Assembly (NCBI GenBank): GCA_973895155.1
Contig: OZ316898.1
Span: 10,850,001 to 10,914,000, forward strand
DNA length: 64,000 nucleotides
Source of the DNA: Marsupella aquatica
Taxonomy: Eukaryota; Marchantiophyta
Reading direction: 5' to 3'
Below the pieces are notes generated by a model that made no database searches, was not told the origin of the DNA, and worked only from the letters and a program-made list of their open reading frames with translations. Of this stretch, positions 47,889 through 57,976 are shown piece after piece. Within the stretch, counting starts at the first letter, position 1. Each line of letters opens with the position of its first letter. The translations under genes and the position numbers were made by a program.

Positions 47889-50465
47889 ATGGCGCAGGGT
47901 GGTTTTGATGGTTCTCAAATCAAGGAATTGGTGGAGAATGAGGGCAATTTCAGCAAATACATCGATAAGACGTTCAATTCGCTGGACACTCATCACAAGG
48001 GCACCGTGTCGAAACAGGAGCTGGCCCCAATCATGCAGAATCTAGGCTCGGCTCTGGGCTTGCCACCTCTTGGTACAGACAAGCAGTCCGATCACATCTA
48101 TGACGAGGTAGATACAGTGGGGCTTGTTCCTTGTCCACATCTTTTCTTCTGCTCTAGCTTGGAGACGTGCTCATTCTGTGATCAGGAACTCACTCTCTCA
48201 CTCATCGTCAACCCCTGCTGTACCCAACGAATCCTTGGACCTTACTAAATTCCAGGCTTCCCTGCTGTAGTTGCGAATCGCACTGTATTCGTATTTCTAG
48301 AAATTCGAGGTAATTGCTTGTATCTACATAATCAAGCCACCTTTCTAAGCCTGTGACTGTCCTGTTGTCCTTTCATACAATTGTCCTGTTGTCCTCTCAT
48401 ACTATTGGATAGCAATTATAGTTGAGATGTGCCATTCCTTCCGCGGTTAACTCTGTTCTTGTTAGGGTAGCATCTGTCGATCATGTTGTCGTACGTCGTT
48501 AAACTTTCCAAATGGCCGCCTTTCAACATTAGTCCAGCTTTCAAATTCCGTCCGAAGCACTGTGTCCGTTTAATTTTTATGAGATTTTCATGGCGATATG
48601 CACGGGAGGTTGAACTCATGCTAACTGCTGACTGTAGAGCAATATTTGAATTACTGGTTCCTGTTGGCAGTTGGTTCTGCGGAAAGTGGTTCTGACTACA
48701 TCATGTGGCCTGTTGGCGTAGGTCTTCCCTGAATTCAACAGCGAAAATGGCGTTTCGAAACAAACTTTTTCAACTGTGTTGAGAGCGGTGTTCTTGGGAC
48801 TTGCTGATGGTCTGGAAAGAGATCCGATCAGTGTCCTTGCACTCGATGGATCTCAACTACGGAAGTATGCTGAAACGGGAGTATTTGAAACTGATGTTGT
48901 CGCGACTTTCGCACGGCTTGACGTCAACCAAGAAAATAGCCTTCCAGCAACCCAATTAGTAGAGGCCTTGAAGGCGATATCAGTCGAGAAAGGGATGCCT
49001 CCCGCAGGAGATCCGAAGGTGAGATGCCTTCATGAGTGAACTTTCCGGACTATGGCTAAGTGATTGAGATTCGGGTCAGTTGTCATCTGACTCCGCTGTC
49101 CTCTCCTTCGGTTTTGCCACCACAAGTCTGAAATGTTGGATCATTCTGTAATGCATTTATAGATGCCTGTCGGTGAATGGCTGGTGTATTGGCCTTTGGG
49201 ACCGGTTGTACTGTACGCCCAAATTTTCAATAGTCAACAGTTCACTCAAGTAACTGGACCGAGGACGGTGTGCATATAGAGAAGCTAGTTGCTTAATAAT
49301 TGGAGCATATGTCAGCTTCATTACTCTGGAATGACTCTTCGATGAACGAACTACCACCTGTTGGCGCAGTGAATTCCAGGTGGAGCACTCCCCTAAGGTT
49401 AACTTAAATTGTTGGAATGTTCATCAGCAAATCATACTAAAGCATGCTGTTGACTTTCTTGTTTTGGCAGATGACAGACTTGTTGGGAAACGCATTGGCC
49501 TCAGCCAATGTGAACACTGAGGATCGTCTCGATCAGTTTCAGTTTGTGGAGGCTCTGAAAAAGGTGGTATTGACTATTGCGAACGGTATGGAGAAGACCC
49601 CTGTTGAAGTAGCACACAGCGAGAAGGTATTCGACGGACAGGGAATCGTTGCCTTTCTAAAGGATAAATCAACTTTTCAAACGGTATTCTTCTTCACCCC
49701 TGAATCTCAAATTTGACTTCTGTCATGACCGTCTATATTGCTCTTTAACCCAAACTCACTCCCCTCTGGAAGCACCATTGGCAGTTTCAAAATACTTGCC
49801 TGATCAATGAATCTGTGCAACACTTAAAGTTCCTTGCACTGCTCGTAATATTCAGGCTCTTGATGAAACTTGGGAGAAATTGCCAAAGGACAAAAAGGGA
49901 AGATTGGGAAAGGATTACCTGCGTGTGGGAATCGATGAGCTGTGCCCAGCAGCAGGATTGCCACCTGTTGGTGCAGTGGAAGAGGTATGCCTGTGGAGCC
50001 TTTCCGCCGAGGTTTATACTGATACCCAAATTGCTTCCTTGTGATCTTTGAAAGAACCGTTGCCGTTGGAGCATGTCAGCGCTGAAAGACTGGCAGCTAA
50101 TTAGCATGGGAACTCTAATCTATACGGTCGCAGCACACGATGAGCTACGAAACTTGTAACACTGAAAATAAATCAGGAATATGGTACAACGACAGTTTAC
50201 AATTCAAGCTAATCTAGCATATTCTATCTCGCAATCTTTCCTGTACTAACAACATCATGATGTGGATGGTCAGATGGACGGTGTTATGAAGACGGTGTTC
50301 AGCAAAATCGACTTGGATCACGGAACAACTGTCAGCAAGCAGGAATTTGACAAGACAATGTTGGAAGTTCTGGGAAGTATGATGCTGCAGCTGGAGGGTA
50401 AACCGATTGGCATAAACAACAGTAGCATTATCGAGGATTCACCCATTCCCACAATAGCTCCTTAG
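47889..50465 (+). CDS. EF-hand-like calcium-binding family protein
   Basis: Five exons (47889-48107, 48722-49018, 49471-49683, 49856-49984, 50274-50465) join in phase to 349 residues. EF-hand-like helices surround loops at DTHHKGTVSKQE (N-terminal) and DLDHGTTVSKQE (near the C-terminus). A more degenerate loop, DVNQENSLPATQ, lies in the middle. The loops keep the first Asp and mostly the final Glu, but several inner ligand positions are not acidic. The blocks GLPPLG, GMPPAGDP and GLPPVGAVEE follow each paired module, so the protein looks internally repeated. It has no signal peptide or membrane segment, so it is probably cytosolic. It fits the plant EF-hand proteins with pairs of degenerate hands; no specific role is known to me. 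ATG 47889 is the start that opens MAQGGFDG. Confidence 0.8.
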
Positions 50466-51018
50466 CCAACTTGAACAGATTTGCTCCGAAATTTTGATAG
50501 CCCATACAATTGCCCACACAATAATACGTAGTGTTTCTATTTATCAGGCACATGCTTAGTAGCTCCTGGTAAGTAGAACATTTTGAATTGCACGATGAAA
50601 TTAGAATTCAATGCCAACACTGTATCTGCTGGAAACTTCCATTTGTAAATTTGAATAGGACAGGGTACAACACAAAGGTATGAAAGCCACGAGTTTGTAC
50701 TGGGGAACAATGAAAACTCAACGTTGAGAGCAGAGAACTGAATTTGTGAATGAAATTTTCAATCTACTCCCGCGACATTCTCAAAGTTAGTTTCAACGCA
50801 AATGCGTACACCTTCGAAGTGCAAAGTGTTGTTCAGATGACATTGAGAGCGAACAAAGTCCGAATTCTAAATTGAGGAACCTCGCTCAATCTAGAAAGCA
50901 AAATTAGAGTCAGGAAATGTCGAGACGACTAATACGGAAATTGTGCTGGAAAAGAATTTTGCACACCTGAAAAATTGTCAAGTACGTACAGGCGTGTAAG
51001 TGGACACTATCAGCAACC

Positions 51019-51470
51019 AGGGTCAGAATGACGTAAAATAACTTATGATCAAACATAACACGATAATTTGGAGAGCACCCAACACGAACCGATGGTGGAA
51101 GCTGAAAACCTTTTAAGTTGCTTTACGGACACTTCTTAGGTTCCATCAGCACATGAAACGAACTACGCGCTTAATTATTCTTTGTCATTCACACATATGT
51201 CAACACGCTGACCTGGAGGTATATGTTAGAACTGTGCAGTCACAGAGTAACGGAAAAAGAAACTCATGTTTAAACATAACATGATAATTTCGAGAGTATC
51301 CAACGAGAACCGACGGCGGAAGTTGTAAACCTTCTAAGCATGCTTTACGGACACATTTGTAGGTTCCGTCAGCCGCACATACCGATTACGCACATAACCT
51401 CTCTAATTACCACATTAGTCAAAAACACGCAGTCCTGGACGTACGTGTTAGAACTGGACAAGAGTGTTGT
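51019..51470 (+). repeat. Direct duplication, about 221-bp unit, two diverged copies
   Basis: AAACATAACACGATAATTT, then CGAACCGA.GG.GGAAG, CTTTACGGACAC and GGTTCC.TCAG occur at about 51051-51160. They recur with changes at about 51272-51380. The duplication lies in the space between two convergent genes. Confidence 0.75.
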
Positions 51471-51755
51471 GCAGCATGGACCAAACTTCCTTGTCAACTT
51501 CACTAATGTAACCTAACGAATTCTGACCGAGTGCATACTTTCAACCGTGATGAATACTGAAGCTGATTTGAGTAGCTTTCTAAGTTCAACAGTTCGGGAA
51601 CTACGCAACATGACTTCATTTCCAAGCTTCTCCAAGGAATTTCTACACTTCGTATAGCAGCGGTAGTGTTCTCAGAACTTAATTTCGCGTCATCGTAACT
51701 AGATCAATCGATGTGGGAGAGTTGTGACAGCTAGTAACCTTTGAAAGACTAACTC

Positions 51756-54079
51756 TCATTCCTCTACGTCTTCGTAGGATCCATCACTGTCGAAGATGCA
51801 TCCTAATGACTTTTTCAACAAATTGAAAGACTTCTCATCCTACATCGCACAAATACAATATGTTTCAAATGTGAGAAATTACATATGCGAATTGATCAGG
51901 AGCAAAAACTCAAAAAATCTATTATTTCATAAACCTCTGAGAGTTTTGAAATTTGGCTGCGTGAGAATGTTCCTATTCAAAATCGTGTGCATCTGCCACT
52001 CCGGAACTGGGACGGCGTTAAGTTGTGACTACGTACTTGTTTCTTTTTCCTCACCAACTCATCCGCTGCAGCGATTTTCTCCACACAAATTCTTTGCAAA
52101 TCAACTGCGATGACTTTCTCCTTCTTCCCTGCAGATCACATTGTCGTGGAAACCATGATAAGCGCGAAATGTATTTTGAAGTTACTTTAAACACCACAAA
52201 TAACCGAATAAACGGCGACACGTTCACGGTCCGAATACTAAAAACAACCTTGCAGACAATTGTCTGATACGGAAAAGTTTTTCCAAGTGTACAACATGGA
52301 ATCTCACGTTGTTGATCGCATTTTGTCAATAATTTCTCCTTGGTATCCTCGAACTTGGAGAAAATATCTGTCAAAGCATAAGTCATTAGAGCCAGCAACA
52401 ACCTCTGTTGTAAGCAAATATATGACCAGTGTCATTGTCTTCACGTGACAACCGGCCTCAAACTTAGAGTCATCATGTGCGGTCGTTCCTAAAACATATC
52501 TAAATGTGAACGATCATATCAATGTGCGTTGCACCTGTGACCAAAATCCAGATGAAGGATGTGTTTGAAGACTATGTAATACCGTCATATGTTTGCAAGT
52601 GCGAATCCTTCACATTACAAAATGTTTCATACGCCTTCTTGTACTTGTCTGCTTCATCTTTCATGGTTTTTTCATACTGTGCTTTCATCAGTCGACACTT
52701 TAATTAGTGAGTATTCTTCTACGGAGAGTCGTTATTGCTGACAAGACGAGAAAAATTATCTCTGTATTTCTCTGGTCACCATGTACATCATAAAGTTAAT
52801 AAAGATGTGCCCGGAGAATCTAATTGCAGCTGGATGGCGACAAATTCAATAGCGTGTCGGAACTTACTTCCTTGCAAGCTTTGGACGCTGCACTAGCTAG
52901 GGCTTGCCTGCGTATATGAGCGCCTAGTTATCCACATGATTGTCATATTCAAGAAGCATGTTGCTAACACCAATTGAATGACATAGGTGCATGATCTTCC
53001 GTCCAGGTTAGCGACCCAGCAATCTTTGCATCGAGTAGAAACCGATATATGGTCCAGTTCCAGGTACCATGACGTCAAGACATCTTGACATTTTACAAAA
53101 TAATTTTATAAGTTGATGAATATGAAGCGTCAGTAAACTCTTACAGATCTCAAGCTTTTGAAGATCAGGGTACGAATTAACCTACGGGTGTGCATAGATT
53201 TCTTACCTATCCTTTTCTACCTTGTGCTTGGTCTCTTCCACCAGTGATTTAATCTCACCTGCCATACTGCCGGTTAATATTAGACAGAGTGAAAGGCTTC
53301 CGATTGTTACCCAAGTTATGAAAATCGCACAACCGTTAGATTCCTGACAGAAGCTGCCATTCACGTAGCTCAGCCCGCGCAGTAGACGTTCATTGCAGTG
53401 TTAGTAAGAATTCAAAATTTACAGCGAAGCAAATGTGTACGACAAAATTTCAATTGGAGAGGTAGATACTTCTTTACGATCTCTTCAATCTTCTTCTGTC
53501 CATCCGAAACGGCTTTTTGACGGACTTGCTGAAGAGCAGCGAGTATGCCTTGGATATCACTACACATGTTCGAAATGATTTAGCAATTTACTTTGAGCTT
53601 GCTATAGTTTCCAACTTAATTTCTTCTAAGACTCAATCCAAGTATATTGTGCAGAGTTTGGTACATGAAACGGGGGACAAAACTACTAGAACTTAAGGAT
53701 CAGAACTGAACACTTCACCTTGCATGATGTGCAAGGTAAGTTATACTACAATTGCACGAACAACAACGATTCAACTACTGTAATTAAGTGGACGTCGATC
53801 GCATTGAGATCCTATGTCTGCGTCCACCTGACGAGTTGCGCCTTGCAGGTTTGCGCCGCAAGCGCATTTTCATACGTACTGTAATATGTCAAAACATAGG
53901 GATGAATCGTCGTCGTCAAAATTTAGTCAGCCAAACCTTGACAAGTTAAGATCCTCATCTTGAGAGTCATCGATCTCCGCTGCTTGGTTAGCGGCCACAC
54001 CGGAGGAGGGCAATGCAGGAGACTTCTCTGCTGGTTTCTCCTCTCTTGGCCTCTTCTTTATCTGCGTGTCCCTCGTCAT
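51756..54079 (-). CDS. Coiled-coil protein, eight short exons, function unknown
   Basis: Read on the - strand, eight exons join in phase to 226 residues: 54079-53937, 53559-53470, 53266-53207, 53181-53145, 52697-52583, 52367-52308, 52128-52037 and 51839-51756. Every border has AG and GT, and each codon split across an intron is restored. ATG 54077-54079 begins MTRDTQIKKRPREEKP, a basic N-terminus. An acidic stretch (EIDDSQDEDLNLS) follows, then a largely helical, charged body (ILAALQQVRQKAVSDGQKK, MKAQYEKTMKDEADKYKKAY, VEKIAAADELVRKKK) and an acidic end (SDGSYEDVEE). The exon at 53145-53181 is the weakest. The layout resembles small coiled-coil chromosome-axis proteins (SYCP3 and plant ASY4 type), but I see no decisive motif, so this is only a suggestion. 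Confidence 0.68.
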
Positions 54080-54413
54080 TCCACAGAGAAAGAGGAAAGA
54101 GTCCCACAGCAAGAGTACAATACACTCCTTGTAAAAGATGCGAGCACCGAATCGACCAAAGCCACAAAGTAAGGAGCAAAAATTCTACAAGCGTGATGCA
54201 CAGAATGAATTCACGATTGAAAAGGAGGCGCTCGCTTCGATTTCTGACGACAATTTTACGCTACGCAGCCTGAGCGCACAGTTACGATCCAATACGGGAG
54301 CGCGACGAGCAGAGTTACTCATAGAAGTACTGTGAGAGCAGTGCCGAGCGAGCAACGATGATGGGCTGGAGGGCGGGCTGGAGTTGAAAATACATCCGTT
54401 ATTTGAAAAAGAG

Positions 54414-55135
54414 ACAAGCCCGACATAGCTCCCTCTACCAGTGTATTTTTTAAGGATTTCACTTTTTCGCCAAGGTGGCGAATGTAAAGTGTGTCAAGGA
54501 GAAGATGCTCAAAAGATTTTGTATTCAATTATTTTTCTGACTGTCAGATCTCCCTAGATTTAAGGCTGGCCGTTGGATTCTGGCTAATGGGGCCTGGGAT
54601 TAGGTGGAATACTGGCTAGTGAGACAGCAAAAAAGTAGCTAATTTTAGCCAAAAGTGGCGAAGGATTTTTGGGGAGGTGGAATCTAGAATTTTCGCCACT
54701 AAAAAAAACCCTGCCCTCTACCCAGATTCCTATGCTCTTCCCTACACTCACAAGCATCCTCTAATAAGTGTCAAAATTACCCGAGAAATTAGAACGTATC
54801 ATTATCAGAAAAGCAGGGCCGTAGCTTCACTCTACAAATAATTAAGCCCGAAATAGCTCCCTCTACCCAGATTCCTATGCTCTTCCCTACACTCACAAGC
54901 ATCCTCTAAGTGCCAAAATTACCAGAGAAATTAGAACCTATCATTACCAGATTAATAGGGCCATAGGTTCACTCTAGGAATAATTAAGCCCGAAATAGCT
55001 CCCTCTACCCAGATCCCTATGCTCTTCCCTACACTCACAAGCATCCTCTAGTGTCAAAATTACCCCAGAAATTAGAACCTATCATTACCAGAAAAATAGG
55101 GCCATAGCTTCACTCTATGTAATAATTAAGTTATG
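54414..55135 (+). repeat. Minisatellite, about 141-bp unit, interrupted by a MITE
   Basis: The unit begins AAGCCCGAAATAGCTCCCTC and contains CCTATGCTCTTCCCTACACT and TTAGAACCTATCATTACCAG. Units start near 54845 and 54985. A first unit (from about 54414) is split by the MITE at 54439-54713; removing it and one 8-bp duplicate restores a unit of the same length. Confidence 0.88.
54439..54713 (-). mobile_element. hAT-type MITE, copy 3
   Basis: 275 bases with ends CAGTGTATTTTTT and AAAAAAAACCCTG. It is flanked by a perfect 8-bp duplication CCCTCTAC (54431-54438 and 54714-54721). The reverse complement aligns with the copies at 45057 and 46280 throughout (for example the GCCACTTTTGGCTAAAATTA and TTCGCCACCTTGGCGAAAA regions). 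It is inserted in the first unit of the 141-bp array. Confidence 0.9.
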
Positions 55136-55990
55136 AAGGGTAGAAATGGAACTCAAATTATGTACAGATGAGGGGGTCTCAAAGGTTCAAAATTACTGAT
55201 GATAGTTTTCAACCATAAAGGAATGGTCATAATTTTTTCACAAGGTTGTGTAGAAAGTTTTATGTCCACTGGCCTCTACGGTGACTACTGGTAATGGCAT
55301 ATAACAAATCTTTATGGCAAAAAGCTCTCAATTATGAATTTTGTAGTCCGTAACTTTTTGTGTCCGTAACCTATGACTACAAACTAAAGGACCATCAAAT
55401 TATGAGCTTTGAGACACCCTATTAAGTCATGAACTAAGGGTAGACTTGGATTGCAGATTATGTAAATATTAAGTCATGAAGGGTAGACTTGGATTGCAAA
55501 TTTAGTACATATAAAGTCATGAAGCGCCAACCTGGATGGCAAATTATTGTATAGATTGATGGATTGACCCTTGTGAACTGGACATACAATGCAAGGCTAG
55601 CTAGGGATTGGCTGGAGGGCCAGGTGGAGTTGACAACACAGTCATGAACGATAGACTTGGATTGCAATTATAGTATAGGTTGATGGATTCACCCATGTGA
55701 ACGAGTGATGCAATGTAAGGCTAGCTATCAATCCGCTGGAGGGCCTGATGGAGCTGAAAACACTAGCCCAGATACCTGTGTGTATTTACAGGAAGGGTTC
55801 CCTAAACCCATGCTTGTCCCTACTCAAAGAGATAGTTTATGTATCAAACAGTCCTGTTACCAGATAAATTTTGGCCTCTGGTTTCACTGTACTGAGAAGG
55901 TCATGAACAATGGACTTTGATAGTGATTTGGGCCTTACCAAGTAGGTCATGAACAATGGACTTTGATACCAATTTGGACTGATGAACAAG
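55125..55990 (+). repeat. Irregular repeat of a GTCATGAA..ATAGACTTGGATTGCAAATTA phrase
   Basis: About seven diverged copies of GTCATGAA, a variable gap and (G/A)GACTTGGATTGCAA occur (for example near 55425, 55471, 55515, 55640, 55903 and 55948). A larger duplication, GATGGATT.ACCC.TGTGAAC through GCTGGAGGGCC, is seen at about 55556-55622 and 55681-55745. No gene overlaps. Confidence 0.6.
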
Positions 55991-57122
55991 ACATGCATGG
56001 CTTTGTTCCTGAGAGGTTAGCCCGCCTTGATGGATGTCTAGAACAGGGCTGTGTTTCTTTGGCCAATATTTGCCAGATTCTTACCCAACGAGTTATGGGT
56101 ACTCCCGCTCAGAGTAAGTGCTTTTGGCCCGTCCCTGTCAGACAAACCCAAGCCTATCACCTCGACAAGAGGTCACGATAGCATTCTAATGATATACAAT
56201 GACTGGCATGTCGTTTCTGTCCCTGGATGACGTGATGTTGTGATGACTCCATGTTGTGATGACACAAATTCAAAGTCCTTTGGGAACGTTGGGTAGACAA
56301 AATGACAAAAATATTACACAGTGTTCGCACTTTGTGTTATGGCTCAGAGTTAAAGTCACCAGTTTTGGTCAGCAGCCACAGCACTTTGTTACAGAAACCT
56401 ATTTTGGCCTCCAGCAACTTTTATGGCCGGTCCCATAACTCAGTCCTTACAGCCAAGTGGCAACTCATTTTGGCCATGCTTTGAGATGCCCAACTAGATA
56501 ACCATGCCAAAAAGGAAAAGGTGCCCATCGAGAAGACACACTGTCAAGGGCAGGAGACCCAATAGGATACCCAATAAAGGGGGGAGACATGTTCCTCATT
56601 ACTTTGAGACTCTCATTGCCAGATCAGCCGGTGCTCCTTAAAGCTCAGAAGAGCTATTGGTACAAATTAGATATGTTTGACACCTTTTGCCCTTGCATAC
56701 CTCTCACTATGATTAAGGGACTCACCGCCTTACTCTCCTTGGTCCCGCACTAAGAAAAGCTCTGGCGTACAGGCATATTTATACTCACTAATAGTGATTA
56801 TATCTACAGAGGTATCCCCTTCGATACATACTCAAAATTCGCCTGATGTTTTCGGAGACACTGTGAAGACATTGTACAAAGTGACAAGTGTATTTGCCAA
56901 TTTAAGGGCCAGAGAAAATACAAATGCCAGTTTTCGCAGCAGTTCGTGAGGGATGGGGTTAGTAGATATGACGAAAAGTGGGAAGGGTGTTTACGTGACA
57001 CAAGACACTTGTCATAAATTTTTGAGAACTCATAGAATTATATTCCATGAGCGATAGTCTGTGTAGAATAGATGCCACTCATGGATGTTCTTGCCTATTT
57101 TCATACTCAGGCTGTTTCACCA
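55991..57122. other. Gene-free region
   Basis: Short frames only, with no family match that I can see. Small word repeats such as GATGTTGTGATGAC occur near 56230-56260. Confidence 0.35.
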
Positions 57123-57330
57123 AGAATTTCACAACTGAAATACAATCCCTGGTATCCAAAACAGTCATTTCATTCACAACTAAATAATGAAACCTTGCAT
57201 CCAAAAGAGTCATTTCATTCACAGCTAAATAATGAACCCTCGCATCCAAAAGAGTCATTTCATTCACAACTAAAAAACAATCCTTGTATCCAACAGTCAT
57301 TTTCAATCACACCTAATGTACAAATCCCTG
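57123..57330 (+). repeat. 45-bp tandem repeat, about four copies
   Basis: Copies of (C/T)ATCCAAAA(G/C)AGTCATTTC plus CACAACTAAATAATGAA start at 57153, 57198, 57243 and 57287. The period is 45 bases, 44 before the last. Because 45 is a multiple of three, a frame starting at ATG 57072 stays open through the array as a repeated HPKESFHSQLNN peptide. I regard the frame as a by-product unless transcription is shown. Confidence 0.88.
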
Positions 57331-57976
57331 CATCGAAATCGGAAATGCCTCTAGACTCAAAAGATATCAATCAGGAACAGTAAATGGTCCTCCTTGACAT
57401 TTTGGATCAATTGCATAACACTTCACGTTGGCCTGTTGCATGTCATGGTCAAAATTTTGCAGAGCCCTTCCACATAATGCTAAGAACTCTTCTGAATTCA
57501 TGTCTCTACCTGATGCTGTCATCTATTCACGGATCTCAGAGTCGGTAATCTTCATGATCCTAGCCAGATATCTTCCGACTTAACAATCCCTGCCTCCAGA
57601 TAATGGAACTTTGGAAAATGGTAAACTCAATGGAAAAAGCTATGCGCATTCCTCATCACAATCCAGTGTTCTAGACAGCGATGAGTGGATAGCTGCTAGC
57701 TTGTAGATCCAATGTGACCGTAATTGTTGAGGCATGGACGCAAGCATGACTCTCCGAATCGATCTCAGAACCCAAATTTCTGCTCTGGGCAAGGTGCTTG
57801 TTAGGAGGTACAAGGTATGTGGAACTACTTGGTGGCAAAAGCATTAGGGTTGTCTAGCGACTTAGTGGAGAGACAACTAGCAAATGCTAATGTTTATGTC
57901 ACTGTGGAACATGATTGATAACTAACGTCTCCAAATTATGGAAAGTGGCCTCAACAGTGGTCGTCTACTTTCGAAC
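57331..57976. other. Space downstream of the SufC-type gene
   Basis: No gene is recognised. It probably includes the 3' UTR of the - strand gene ending at 57977. Confidence 0.4.
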
